Below are positions 1 through 8,265 of a stretch of DNA of 64,000 nt, one piece after another. The notes under the pieces were generated by a model that worked only from the letters and a program-made list of their open reading frames with translations, was not told the origin of the DNA and did no database searches. The position numbers and the translations under genes were made by a program. Positions within the stretch are counted from its first letter, which is position 1. Each line of letters opens with the position of its first letter. This DNA is from Variovorax brevis (lineage in GTDB: Bacteria > Pseudomonadota > Gammaproteobacteria > Burkholderiales > Burkholderiaceae_C). The DNA is taken from positions 186,001 to 250,000 of the forward strand of contig NZ_JASZYG010000001.1 in assembly GCF_030317105.1 (NCBI RefSeq). The letters run 5' to 3'.

Positions 1-51
1 CGCGAACCGCGGCCATAAAGGCGCGTTCGAACCAACCATCCGGAGATTTCC

Positions 52-381
52 ATGATCTACGAGTTGCGCGTCTATCGCGCGATGCCCGGTCGCCTGCCGA
101 ACGTGGTGGCGCGCTTCAAGGACCACACCACCGGCATCTGGGACCGGCTCGGCATCAAGCACGTCGGCTTCTGGACCACGCTGGTGGGCGGATCCGAAAT
201 CGGCGAACTCACCTACATGATCGCGTGGGAGTCGCTGGCCGAGCGCGAGGCCAAGTGGGCGATCTTCATTGCGGACGCCGAATGGCTCAGCGCGAAAGGC
301 GAGACCGAGAAGGACGGCCCGATCGTCGCCGAGATCCACAACAAGTTGCTGACGCCGACGGCTTTCTCGAAGATGCAGTAG
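52..381 (+). CDS. NIPSNAP family protein
   Basis: A 109-residue protein opening with MIYELRVYRAMPGRLP, the usual beginning of NIPSNAP-type ferredoxin-fold proteins, which are short alpha/beta barrels often found beside catabolic genes. No catalytic residue can be assigned. The end also fits the family, with a WESLAEREAKWAIF stretch where relatives have a W-x-S-x2-ERE-x2-W motif. There is no signal peptide, so it is probably cytoplasmic. CGGAG lies 6-7 bases before the ATG and supports this start. It ends directly against the convergent small secreted protein. Its substrate or partner cannot be read from the sequence. Confidence 0.85.
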   Translation: MIYELRVYRAMPGRLPNVVARFKDHTTGIWDRLGIKHVGFWTTLVGGSEIGELTYMIAWESLAEREAKWAIFIADAEWLSAKGETEKDGPIVAEIHNKLLTPTAFSKMQ

Positions 382-789
382 TTACTCGAAGCGCACTTCG
401 GCAACGGTCTGCGCGTCGGGTGCATTGGTGTCGGCGTTGGCCAGTGCATCGCCCTTGCGGAACCAGTAGCGGCAGCCGGTGCGGTTCATCATCTTGACGC
501 ACATCTGGCCGTCGTCGCGGATGCTCCAGGTGCCCGTGGCGCGGCCGATGCCGGTGCGGTTGACGGCTTCCACGGTTCCGTCCGGGCGGAATTCCCAGTG
601 CGACAGCATGCCGCTTTGCAGGTTCTTCGACAGGATGCCCTTGCCGATCAGGCTCACCTGGATCTCAGGCTTGCTCAGGTAGGTGCGGTCGGAGTCGGCG
701 GCGGCGGCAGTCTGCGCCATGGAGAGCGTTGCGGCGGCCAGCGCCAGGGCGCCGAGGGAGCGAATCAGGTGGCTTGAAGTGAAGGTCAT
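382..789 (-). CDS. small secreted protein, DUF995-like
   Basis: 135 residues. The ATG at 789 is chosen because it starts a clean Sec signal peptide (MTFTSSHLIRSLGALALAAA, cleavage near TAAAADS); the longer upstream reading adds an Arg-rich, non-protein-like stretch. The mature part has a beta-sandwich look: WEFRPDGTVEAVNRTG, GTWSIRDDGQMCVKM and CRYWFRKGD, with two cysteines that could pair. This pattern (exposed tryptophan, PDGTV, then GxW and a Cys-containing strand) resembles DUF995-type periplasmic proteins. Function is unknown. It is convergent with the NIPSNAP gene, with no space between the stop codons. Confidence 0.7.
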   Translation of the reverse strand: MTFTSSHLIRSLGALALAAATLSMAQTAAAADSDRTYLSKPEIQVSLIGKGILSKNLQSGMLSHWEFRPDGTVEAVNRTGIGRATGTWSIRDDGQMCVKMMNRTGCRYWFRKGDALANADTNAPDAQTVAEVRFE

Positions 790-1049
790 GATCAAGTGAC
801 TCCGGTGATTCGGACCGCGCTGCCGTTGCGCTTTCCATGTGCGCAAATTTAGGGCTTGCCGCCCGCGGCGTGGAGTACGCAATGCGCCCGGTCGATGTGA
901 CTTTTTCACACCGCCTCGGGTCCGGCGGGCGGGCAGGCGGCTTGGCGCGGCACGTGCGCCTGGATTGACAGGCGCGCTCATGCTTTTCCTACGCGCCGGG
1001 CTGGCCGGCGGAGGGATCCTGCGGGAACTCCTCCAACCCGGGAATCATC
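790..1049. other. intergenic region between divergent genes
   Basis: About 260 bases separate the secreted-protein gene (leftward) and the gene at 1050 (rightward). It should hold both promoters. No convincing -35/-10 pair, palindrome or small gene was seen. Confidence 0.5.
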
Positions 1050-1457
1050 ATGGTCCAACCCTTCAGCATCGATTCGAGCATGCGTGCCGTACTGGGCGGT
1101 GCGTTCTATCCCACCGGCTATTCCTTCATCATGTTTCCGGACGAGGCCACGGCGCAGACGGTCGGCGAGCAACTATTGACCGAGCTGGACGACGTGGACG
1201 AGGTCTTCCTGGCCTCGCCTCAGGCCATCCTCACCCAGATCAGCCCGACCGTCGCAGGCTCGGACGATCCCTTGCCTTCCGCTGGCACCGAAGGCGCGAC
1301 AGTGCGGGCCTACACCTCGCTGGCGCGGCAGGGCCACGGCGGGCTGCTGGTGCGCACGCCGGACAAGGAGATTGCCGAGCACGTGATGGAGATCGTTGCG
1401 CAGCATCCCTATTCGATGGCGCAGCGATACCGCGCGCTGGTCATCGAAGATCTCTGA
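1050..1457 (+). CDS. conserved hypothetical protein
   Basis: 135 residues, soluble, with no signal peptide or membrane segment. It contains a GAFYPTGYSFIMFPD segment, an acidic TELDDVDEVF stretch and a C-terminal IAEHVMEIVAQHPYSMAQRYRAL helix region. The alternating hydrophobic pattern suggests a small alpha/beta fold of the general-stress-protein kind, but I do not recognise a named family. A strong intrinsic terminator follows six bases after the stop, so it is probably a single-gene transcript. Function unknown. Confidence 0.75.
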   Translation: MVQPFSIDSSMRAVLGGAFYPTGYSFIMFPDEATAQTVGEQLLTELDDVDEVFLASPQAILTQISPTVAGSDDPLPSAGTEGATVRAYTSLARQGHGGLLVRTPDKEIAEHVMEIVAQHPYSMAQRYRALVIEDL

Positions 1458-1462
1458 CGCCT

Positions 1463-1490
1463 GCGCCTCTGACCGGAGGCGCTTTCTTTC
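1463..1490 (+). terminator. rho-independent terminator
   Basis: GCGCCTC, loop TGACCG, GAGGCGC, then TTTCTTTC. A perfect 7-bp GC-rich stem followed by a T-rich tail just after the stop codon of the gene ending at 1457. Confidence 0.8.
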
Positions 1491-1518
1491 GCCACCCGCA
1501 TTGGGGTTTCCTCGCGCG

Positions 1519-1541
1519 CACGATGCTTCGGGAGCATCGTG
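1519..1541 (+). promoter_or_regulatory. hairpin/operator upstream of the molybdenum hydroxylase genes
   Basis: CACGATGCT, loop TCGGG, AGCATCGTG: a perfect 9-bp inverted repeat 40 bases before the start of the iron-sulfur subunit gene. No T tract follows, so an operator or leader hairpin is more likely than a terminator. Which regulator would bind is unknown. Confidence 0.5.
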
Positions 1542-1581
1542 ATAATTCGCAGGCGCATCGCCGCGCCAAGGAAAGGCTCCC

Positions 1582-2052
1582 ATGCCCACCGTGACCCTGG
1601 ACGTCAATGGCACCCCGCGAAACGTGGACGCGTGGGATCCCGACATGCCCTTGCTCTACGCCTTGCGCAACGACTTGGGGCTGCACGCGGCAAAGTTCGG
1701 CTGCGGCCTGGGGCAATGCGGCGCGTGCACCGTGCTGCTGGACAACGCACCCACGCGCTCGTGCACAGTCTCCATCAGCAGCGCGGCGGGCCGGCGCATC
1801 GTTACCCAGGAAGGCTTGGGCACGCCGTACAAGCCGCACGCCGTTCAGGCCGCCTTCATTGCCGAGCAGGCGGCCCAGTGCGGCTACTGCACCAACGGCA
1901 TGGTGATGACCGCCGTGGCCTTGCTTCAGCAAAAACCCAGGCCCACGCGCGAAGAAGCCCAGAAGGCGCTCGCCGGCAATCTTTGCCGCTGCGGCTCGCA
2001 CGACCGGGTGCTGCGTGCCATCGAGCGGGCGGCCAATGCGGGGAGGGCATGA
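1582..2052 (+). CDS. (2Fe-2S) subunit of molybdenum hydroxylase, isoquinoline 1-oxidoreductase alpha-like
   Basis: 156 residues, the normal size for the small subunit of two-component molybdenum hydroxylases such as isoquinoline oxidoreductase IorA or nicotinate dehydrogenase NicA. An N-terminal plant-type ferredoxin domain carries CGLGQCGACTVLLD. A C-terminal four-helix domain holds the second cluster (QCGYCTNGM, then NLCRCGSH). It passes electrons from the molybdenum site of the larger subunit to an acceptor. Its stop overlaps the start of that subunit (ATGA), so the two are translationally coupled. No FAD subunit, and no cytochrome c domain of the NicB type, is present nearby. The substrate is probably an N-heterocycle or aldehyde and cannot be fixed from sequence. 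Confidence 0.92.
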   Translation: MPTVTLDVNGTPRNVDAWDPDMPLLYALRNDLGLHAAKFGCGLGQCGACTVLLDNAPTRSCTVSISSAAGRRIVTQEGLGTPYKPHAVQAAFIAEQAAQCGYCTNGMVMTAVALLQQKPRPTREEAQKALAGNLCRCGSHDRVLRAIERAANAGRA

Positions 2053-4295
2053 GCATGACAAGCCTTTCATCTGGAGCGCGCGGTGCGGGCCTGACGCGGC
2101 GCGGCTTGCTGGAGGCGGGCGCCATGGTGGTGGGCTTCAGCCTCGTTCCCTCGATGCCCTCGCTGGCCCAAGGTGCTGCCGCTGCACCTGCCGCACGGCG
2201 GCCGCTGGCGCTGGATCAGCTTGATTCCTTCCTGGCCATCCGCAAGGACGGCAGTGTGCTCGTGTGCTCCGGCAAGGTCGATCTGGGCACCGGGCACCGC
2301 ATCGCCATGCGCCAGATGGTGGGCGAGGAACTCGGCGTGCCGGTCGAGCGCATCGACCTGATCGAAGGCGATTCGCTGCTCACGCCCAACCAGGGTCCGA
2401 CGGCCGGCAGCACGGGCGTGATGCGCGGCGGCGTCGAGTTGCGGCAGGCGGCGGCGACGGCGCGTGAAGCCCTGCTGGCCATGGCCGCGCAACAGTTGCA
2501 AGCGTCGCCAGAGCAACTGAAGCTCGTCGATGGCGCGGTACGTGCCGCGGACGGCCGGCGCGTCGCCGTTTCAGAACTCGTCGGCGGGCGCAGCTTCGAC
2601 GTCAAGATGAACCCGAAGGCGCCTCTGAAGCCGTGGTCCGAATACGTGCTCGTCGGCAAATCCCTTCCTCGCCCCGACGTGCCGGCCAAGGTGACGGGCC
2701 AGCACGTCTACGTGCACGACCACGTCGTGCCGGGCATGCTGCACGGTCGCGTGGTGCGTCCGCTTTCGGTGGGTGCCAGGGTGCTGTCGGTCGATGAGGC
2801 GTCGGTGGTGCGCCTGACGGGCGTGCGCGTGGTGCGCATCGCCGATTTCGTGGGCGTGGTCAGCAATGACGAATGGGCTGCCGTGCGCGCGGCGCGCGAA
2901 CTGAAGGTGCAGTGGAGCGACAGCGCGCCGCTGGTCGGCCACACGGCGCTGGTGGACTGGGCCCGCGCCGGCCCCTTCGTGGCGGAAGAGGTCATCGCCG
3001 CCAAGGGCGACGCGCAGCGCATCGCCGACCTGCGCGAGGCCACCGACGTGGCGCGTGCAACCTATTCGTGGCCGATCCAGTCGCACGGCTCCATCGGGCC
3101 GTCATGCGCCGTGGCCGATGTGCGGGCGGACGGCGGCACGGTGTGGACGGCGTCGCAAGCGAGCCATCGCTTCCTGAATATCTTTGCGGCGCTGGTCGAC
3201 ATGACGCCGGACAAGCTGCGGGTGATCTACCTCGACGGTGCCGGCTGCTACGGCATGAACGGACACGACGACGCGGCCGCGGACGCGGTGCTGCTGTCCA
3301 AGGCGGTCGGCAAGCCCGTGCGGGTGCAATGGAGCCGGCAGGATGAACTCGCGTGGGATCCCAAGGGCCCACCGCAGTTGCTCGACATGAAAGCGACGCT
3401 GCTGCCCGACGGCCGCATCGACGCGTGGGAAACCGACATGTGGGTGCCGCGCGCCACCGCCAACCTGGAATGGATTCCGTTGCTCTCGCCGCTCGCAGCG
3501 GGCATGAAGCAGCCGGTGGGGCAGGCCACAGGCCTCGTCTCGCAGAACGGCGATCCGCCGTATGCGGCCAGGGCGGTCAAGGTCTCGGCCCATTGGCTGG
3601 GGCCTGCGCCGCTGCGGCCGTCGAACATCCGTGCGCCGGGCAAGGTGGCCAACTGCTTCGCCGTTGAAAGCTTCGTCGACGAACTCGCGGCCAAGGCCCG
3701 CATCGACCCGGTGGCCTACCGCCTGCGCGATCTGTCGAACCCGCGCGGCCAGGAGGTGATCCGCCGGGCCGCGCAGATGATCGGCTGGCAAGCGCGGCCG
3801 TCGCCGGCGACCGGATCCGCTCGCGGCAACGTGAGTGCGGGGCGCGGCATCGCCTACATCCACTACAAGAACAGCGAAACCATCGTGGCCATCGCGATGG
3901 AGGTCGAGGTGGATCGCGGCACGGGCGGGATTGCCGTGCGCCGCGTGTGCTGCGCCCACGACTGCGGCCTGATGATCAACCCCGACGCGGTGCGCGCGCA
4001 GGTGGAGGGCAACATCCTGCAGACCCTGTCGCGCACCCTGTACGAGGAAACCACCTTCGATCGCTCACGCGTGACGAGCACTGATTGGGCGAGCTACCCG
4101 CTGCTGCGCTTTCCCGCGGTGCCTCGGCTGGAGATCGCGCTCATCGAGCGGCCGGGCGATCCGCCCCTGGGCGCGGGCGAGGCGGCGTCGAGTCCGGTGC
4201 CCGCGGCGCTTGCCAATGCAGTCTTCGATGCCACAGGCGTTCGCCTTCGCAGCGTGCCGCTGACGCCCGACAAGCTCAAGGCGTTGATCGCTTGA
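2049..4295 (+). CDS. molybdopterin-binding large subunit, isoquinoline 1-oxidoreductase beta-like
   Basis: 748 residues from the ATG that overlaps the upstream stop (ATGA). The N-terminus has a twin-arginine signal, LTRRGLLEAGAMVVGFS, ending near SLAQG, so the folded two-subunit enzyme is probably exported by Tat with the small subunit carried along. This is usual for IorB-type proteins. The body shows xanthine-dehydrogenase-family features: LDQLDSFLAIRKDGSV, GPTAGSTGVMRGG, YLDGAGCYGMNGHDDAA for molybdopterin cytosine dinucleotide binding, and a late PLGAGEAASSPVPAAL segment. That segment contains the conserved catalytic glutamate (GEA). The domain order matches IorB, without the cytochrome c tail of nicotinate dehydrogenase NicB. 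It catalyses hydroxylation with water as the oxygen source; the substrate is unknown. Confidence 0.92.
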   Translation: MSMTSLSSGARGAGLTRRGLLEAGAMVVGFSLVPSMPSLAQGAAAAPAARRPLALDQLDSFLAIRKDGSVLVCSGKVDLGTGHRIAMRQMVGEELGVPVERIDLIEGDSLLTPNQGPTAGSTGVMRGGVELRQAAATAREALLAMAAQQLQASPEQLKLVDGAVRAADGRRVAVSELVGGRSFDVKMNPKAPLKPWSEYVLVGKSLPRPDVPAKVTGQHVYVHDHVVPGMLHGRVVRPLSVGARVLSVDEASVVRLTGVRVVRIADFVGVVSNDEWAAVRAARELKVQWSDSAPLVGHTALVDWARAGPFVAEEVIAAKGDAQRIADLREATDVARATYSWPIQSHGSIGPSCAVADVRADGGTVWTASQASHRFLNIFAALVDMTPDKLRVIYLDGAGCYGMNGHDDAAADAVLLSKAVGKPVRVQWSRQDELAWDPKGPPQLLDMKATLLPDGRIDAWETDMWVPRATANLEWIPLLSPLAAGMKQPVGQATGLVSQNGDPPYAARAVKVSAHWLGPAPLRPSNIRAPGKVANCFAVESFVDELAAKARIDPVAYRLRDLSNPRGQEVIRRAAQMIGWQARPSPATGSARGNVSAGRGIAYIHYKNSETIVAIAMEVEVDRGTGGIAVRRVCCAHDCGLMINPDAVRAQVEGNILQTLSRTLYEETTFDRSRVTSTDWASYPLLRFPAVPRLEIALIERPGDPPLGAGEAASSPVPAALANAVFDATGVRLRSVPLTPDKLKALIA

Positions 4296-4359
4296 CCTAT
4301 GCCGCTTGTACAGGGCAATGCTCTGTCCAAGCGCGCCGCGCTGTGCAATGCTTGTCGCC

Positions 4360-6183
4360 ATGACCCCAGGTGGCTCTCCTGGCAATGACGACGAACGCAC
4401 CTTCATCACGGGCGGTGGGCAAAGTGCTGTCGTCTCAGGCCCGCCGGAGCGCCTCACCATCACCGCCACCTTCAAGGACCACACCCTGCCCGAGGGCACG
4501 CTGATCGAAGGCTTTCGCATCACGCGGTCGATTGGCGAGGGCGGCTTTGGCATCGTCTACCTGGCGTGGGACGCGGCGCTCGAGCGCCATGTGGCGATCA
4601 AGGAATACATGCCGTCTTCGCTGGCGGTGCGCGGGGATACCTCTTTCGGTGTGTCCGTGCGCGCCGAGCAGTACCGCGAAACCTTCGAGGCGGGCCTCAA
4701 GAGCTTCGTCAACGAGGCGCGGCTGCTTGCACGCTTCGACCATCCTGCCCTGGTCAAGGTGCTGCGCTTCTGGGAATCCAATCGCACCGCCTACATGGCG
4801 ATGCCCTATTACGAAGGGCCGACCCTCAAGGCGGCGTTGAAGGCGCTGAACGGGCCGGCGACCGAGGAACAGTTGCGCGAGTGGATGCATCCGCTGCTCG
4901 CCGCGCTTGCGGTCATCCACCGGGAGAAGTGCTACCACCGGGACGTCGCGCCGGACAACATCCTGCTCACCGCCTCGGGCCCGCTGCTGCTCGACTTCGG
5001 CGCGGCGCGGCGGGTGATCAGCGACATGACGCAGGCGCTGACGGCCGTGCTCAAGCCGGGCTACGCACCCATCGAGCAGTACGGCGGCTCCATGTTGCAG
5101 GGGCCGTGGACCGACCTCTATGCGCTGGCGGGGGTGGTGCACTACGCCATCACCGGGCGTCCGCCGATCCCGTCGGTGGAACGCGTCATGCATGACACGA
5201 TGCAGCCGCTGGCGAAGACCTTCGCGGGGCGCTACGGGGAGGGCTTCCTGCATGCCGTCGATGCCGCGCTGTCGCTCAAGCCACAGGATCGGCCGCAAGA
5301 CGTGGCGCAATTCGTCGAGATGCTGGACCAAGGCCTGGAGCCGGGTCACACCTTGCGCTTTCGGGGCTCGGGCTTCACGCCGCTGGGCGATGGCAGCGGG
5401 CATGGGTTGGCGACCTCCACCTTGCGCACGACGACCCGGAGCCAGGCAACAGTTGCCGATCCACCGACGACGATCGTCCCGACGGTGCGCGAAGGCGCTC
5501 CCGCCCGGCGATGGCAGCTGCTGGCTTCTGCCTTGGCTGCCGCATTGGTGATGGCGGGCGGGGCGGTGTGGTGGTGGAAGTCGGGCGGTAGCTCTCCGAC
5601 CACGCCGGCCACATCGCCGGCGCAAGAGAGCCGTCAGTCGTCTGGCGGCAGCGCGAGTCCGGGCGTGACACCCGCACCGGCACCTGCGCCGGCCAGGGAG
5701 GCCGCGGCAACGCCGGCGCCAGTTCCGTCGCCGATACCGTTGCCGGCGCCAGTTCCCGCACCCGTGCCCGCGCTGGCACCGGCGCCGTCTCCGACGCCGT
5801 CGATGGCGGCAAGGGATTCGACGCCCGCCAGGGACGCCGTGCCGACACTGCAGGCGCCATCGGCCCGCGATGTGTTGCTGCCGAAAGAAGCGCCATCGAC
5901 AAAGGACGCAACCATTGCAAGGGAGCCTCCGGCAACTTCTTCGCAGCGGCCTCGCACTGCCGCGACGACCGCGCCGCCATCGCCTCCAACAGAGCGCCCG
6001 AAGGCGGTCGCAAGCGCCCGCCCGCCGACGGAATCCAGGCGCGCATCGCAGTCCGAGGTCGCCGCGGTTCCTCCCCACAACGCAGGAGGCAGACCGGCGC
6101 GGTGCGCTGATATTGTCCAGAAATCGACGCTGGAACCGCTCAGCGCCGATGAGGTGGCTTTTCTCAGGAGGGAGTGCAAATGA
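4360..6183 (+). CDS. membrane Ser/Thr protein kinase with Pro/Ala-rich tail
   Basis: 607 residues from the ATG at 4360; in-frame ATGs at 4318 and 4348 are possible and none has a strong ribosome site. The cytoplasmic Hanks-type kinase domain is complete: GEGGFGIVYLAWD glycine loop, VAIKEYMP lysine, HRDVAPDNILL catalytic loop and LDFGAARRV. The IKEYMP and HRDVAPDN variants are typical of one bacterial subfamily. A single transmembrane helix near residues 385-405 (ALAAALVMAGGAVWWWK) follows. About 170 residues rich in Pro, Ala and Ser then lead to a short C-terminal motif with two cysteines (RCADIVQKSTLEPLSADEV, then RREC). The downstream lipoprotein gene overlaps its stop, so kinase and lipoprotein probably act together at the envelope. 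Confidence 0.9.
   Translation: MTPGGSPGNDDERTFITGGGQSAVVSGPPERLTITATFKDHTLPEGTLIEGFRITRSIGEGGFGIVYLAWDAALERHVAIKEYMPSSLAVRGDTSFGVSVRAEQYRETFEAGLKSFVNEARLLARFDHPALVKVLRFWESNRTAYMAMPYYEGPTLKAALKALNGPATEEQLREWMHPLLAALAVIHREKCYHRDVAPDNILLTASGPLLLDFGAARRVISDMTQALTAVLKPGYAPIEQYGGSMLQGPWTDLYALAGVVHYAITGRPPIPSVERVMHDTMQPLAKTFAGRYGEGFLHAVDAALSLKPQDRPQDVAQFVEMLDQGLEPGHTLRFRGSGFTPLGDGSGHGLATSTLRTTTRSQATVADPPTTIVPTVREGAPARRWQLLASALAAALVMAGGAVWWWKSGGSSPTTPATSPAQESRQSSGGSASPGVTPAPAPAPAREAAATPAPVPSPIPLPAPVPAPVPALAPAPSPTPSMAARDSTPARDAVPTLQAPSARDVLLPKEAPSTKDATIAREPPATSSQRPRTAATTAPPSPPTERPKAVASARPPTESRRASQSEVAAVPPHNAGGRPARCADIVQKSTLEPLSADEVAFLRRECK
6166..6172 (+). promoter_or_regulatory. ribosome binding site fixing the lipoprotein start
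   Basis: AGGAGGG lies inside the end of the kinase gene, seven bases before the ATG at 6180. This favours that ATG over the in-frame GTG at 6174. Confidence 0.7.
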
Positions 6184-7397
6184 AACGCGACATCAAGACT
6201 TCGAGCGCGATCGCCGGCCTCGTGCTGTGCGCCTTTGCGGCGCTTTTGCTTCAGGGCTGCGCCGCCCCGGTGGCGAGCGTCAGCAACAACGCGCTGCCTT
6301 TCGACCAGGCCATCGTGGTGGCCACCGACGGCCTCGTGGCGCAAACCCAGCGCATTCCGGGCATGCCTGCCGTCCTGGCCAAGGTCGAGGCCAAGGTGAA
6401 CAAGCGCGTCGTCGTGCTCGACCCGTCGCTCGACGCGGGCACAGGCCAGCAGACGGCAGCAACGCAACAGCTCGACGCGGCGGTGATCGACCGAATGACG
6501 CGCAATTTCGAGCAGATGGAAGTCCTGCCGTTTCGCGCCTCCAACCTCGCCAGGGCGCAGTACCTGCTGACGGGCACGCTGGTGCATGAGAAAGCCGCTT
6601 ACCGGCTGAACCTGGCGATGGTCGAGATCAAGTCAGGCAACGTGGTCGCGCAGTCGTCCGCGCTGGCGCGGCAGGACACCGTCGACATGAAGCCGCTGCC
6701 TTATTACCGTGACAGTCCGGTGCTGGTGAAGGACGCCATCATCGACGGCTATGTGCGCACCGCCAGCACGCCGCCGGGGCAGAAGGGCGACGCCACCTAC
6801 CTCGACCGCATCGCCACCGCCACCGTCGTCAATGACGCCACCACTTCCTACAACAACGCGCAGTACCAGGAGGCGCTCGGGCAGTACAGAAGCGCACTCG
6901 CGATGCCAGCCGGCGACCAGATGCGCGTTCTCAACGGCATCTACATGAGCCACGTGAAGCTGGGCCAGACGGCCGAGGCGGAGACGGCTTTCGGGCGCGT
7001 GGTGGCCTTCGGCATTGCGTACAACCAGCTGGGCGTCAAGTTCCTGTTCGCGCCGGGCGGCACCGAGTTCTGGACTGACCCCAAGATCAGCAGCGCCTAC
7101 GGCATGTGGCTGCGGCAGATCGCCCGTGAAGGCGGCAAGTCGAAGGTCTGCATGGACATCGTCGGGCACACCAGCAAGACCGGCAGCGAGACGGTGAACG
7201 ACGCGCTGTCCCTCAAGCGGGCGGTCTACATCAAGCAGCGGCTGACCGTCGAGTCGCAGGAAGTTGGCAGCCGCACACGTCCACAGGGCATGGGCTTCAG
7301 GGAGAACATCGTGGGCACCGGCACGGACGACGTCGTCGACGCGCCGGATCGCCGCGTGGAGTTCAAGATCACGGACTGCGCGAAGATGAAGACTTGA
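6180..7397 (+). CDS. TPR and OmpA-like lipoprotein
   Basis: 405 residues. A lipoprotein signal ends in LLLQGC (Cys27 acylated), so the protein is envelope-anchored. The middle resembles CsgG/LpoB-type assembly proteins (FDQAIVVATDGLVAQ, YLLTGTLVHEKAAYRLNLAM). A TPR-like stretch follows (SYNNAQYQEALGQYRSALAM). The C-terminus is an OmpA-type peptidoglycan-binding domain (VGHTSKTGSETVNDALSLKR, later APDRRVEFKI). Its start overlaps the kinase stop by 4 bases with a strong internal ribosome site, so kinase and lipoprotein are co-translated. It may be a cell-wall-bound partner or target of the kinase. A structural role resembling TssL/TagL-type OmpA proteins is possible, but no type VI genes are visible. 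Confidence 0.85.
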   Translation: MKRDIKTSSAIAGLVLCAFAALLLQGCAAPVASVSNNALPFDQAIVVATDGLVAQTQRIPGMPAVLAKVEAKVNKRVVVLDPSLDAGTGQQTAATQQLDAAVIDRMTRNFEQMEVLPFRASNLARAQYLLTGTLVHEKAAYRLNLAMVEIKSGNVVAQSSALARQDTVDMKPLPYYRDSPVLVKDAIIDGYVRTASTPPGQKGDATYLDRIATATVVNDATTSYNNAQYQEALGQYRSALAMPAGDQMRVLNGIYMSHVKLGQTAEAETAFGRVVAFGIAYNQLGVKFLFAPGGTEFWTDPKISSAYGMWLRQIAREGGKSKVCMDIVGHTSKTGSETVNDALSLKRAVYIKQRLTVESQEVGSRTRPQGMGFRENIVGTGTDDVVDAPDRRVEFKITDCAKMKT

Positions 7398-7415
7398 GGC
7401 GCGCGGCGCGATACG

Positions 7416-7437
7416 CCGAGGAGGTCAAACTCCTCGG
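7416..7437 (+). terminator. probable terminator after kinase-lipoprotein operon
   Basis: CCGAGGAG, loop GTCAAA, CTCCTCGG: a perfect 8-bp stem 18 bases after the stop at 7397, followed by TTGCCTTGT. The tail is only moderately T-rich. Confidence 0.55.
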
Positions 7438-7732
7438 TTGCCTTGTCGAATCGGGTTGCCTCGGCGCGATGCTGCCGCGTGCCCGTGCTCAGCACTTTTC
7501 GGGGTCGACGCAAAATGGGCGGATGTCTTTACGTTTCTTGCAAGGTATCGGGATGGCCATCGGCCGCGTGCTGCGACGACAGCGCCCGGCTCGACAAGGC
7601 AGGCCTGCGGGCGTGCCGCCGGTTTTCAAGGGCGAGGGCGGCTTGGCGGGCGAGCTGGATGGGTTGACCAACCGGGCCCTGTTTGACGCGGCTGACCAGG
7701 ATGTCCAGCGGGCTCCTGGCAAGGTCGAAGCC
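7438..7732. other. intergenic region, no recognisable gene
   Basis: About 300 bases between the terminator and the convergent MarR gene. An open frame of about 75 codons starts at ATG 7523 on the + strand. Its Arg-rich product shows no recognisable domain and it lacks a ribosome site, so I do not call it a gene. It could be decayed sequence. Confidence 0.4.
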
Positions 7733-8167
7733 TTAACCCGGCCGTGACCCCGCGATAAAGCTCTCCAGCAACTTCTTGAGCTGGCTCGTCTTGCGCGGCC
7801 CCAGCGTCTCCTCGATGCTGTCGTGGTGCGCGTCCACGCGCAGTTTCAGGCGGGCCACCGTCTCCAGTCCCAGGTCGCTGATGTAGACCAGCACCTTGCG
7901 GTTGTCGCCCGGGTCGGCTGCACGCTGCACGACGCCGCGGCTCACGAGCTTGTCGATGTTCTTGGTGAGGGCAGGGCCGTTGAGCAGCACGCGCTCGGCC
8001 AGTTCGCCCATCGAGCGGCCCTGCTCGTCCGAGAGAACGTGCAGGATGCGCCAGTGCTCTTCGTTGAATTCGTCATCGCCAATCGACTGGCCGAGTCCGA
8101 TGCGCATGCTCCGGTGAGCCGATGCCAGCAGGTAGGCGAGGTATTGCGAAAGGTCTTGCTCGGCCAT
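7733..8167 (-). CDS. MarR family transcriptional regulator
   Basis: 144 residues from the ATG at 8167 (MAEQDLSQYLAYLLASAHRS). The longer frame to 8239 would run through the operator palindrome and is rejected. The winged-helix core is clear: EEHWRILHVLSDEQGRSMGE, LLNGPALTKNIDKLVSRGVV as helix-turn-helix, and the basic DPGDNRKVLVYIS wing. MarR proteins are dimers that usually repress neighbouring genes and release DNA on binding a small aromatic or other ligand. It is divergent from nicotinamidase, with a palindrome just upstream of its own start, so self-control and control of pncA are likely. A NicR/BpsR-like role in nicotinate metabolism is a hypothesis from context only. Confidence 0.92.
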   Translation of the reverse strand: MAEQDLSQYLAYLLASAHRSMRIGLGQSIGDDEFNEEHWRILHVLSDEQGRSMGELAERVLLNGPALTKNIDKLVSRGVVQRAADPGDNRKVLVYISDLGLETVARLKLRVDAHHDSIEETLGPRKTSQLKKLLESFIAGSRPG

Positions 8168-8175
8168 CGTGTTTA

Positions 8176-8193
8176 CGACAAGAATTGTTGTCG
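8176..8193. promoter_or_regulatory. palindromic operator, probable MarR site
   Basis: CGACAA, spacer GAATTG, TTGTCG: a perfect 6+6 inverted repeat in the 98-base divergent region, nine bases upstream of the MarR start. Size and place fit MarR autoregulation. A weaker GGGATTCTATTCCC palindrome follows at 8198-8211. Confidence 0.65.
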
Positions 8194-8265
8194 CGAGGGA
8201 TTCTATTCCCGAATGCTTTCCAAAGAAAATAACTGCCACGTGCCCCGCGAAGGAAGACTTTCACC

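Noticed and set aside
7523..7747. Short + strand frame in the 7.4-7.7 kb gap
   Set aside because: No ribosome site and no recognisable domain; it overlaps the end of the MarR gene.
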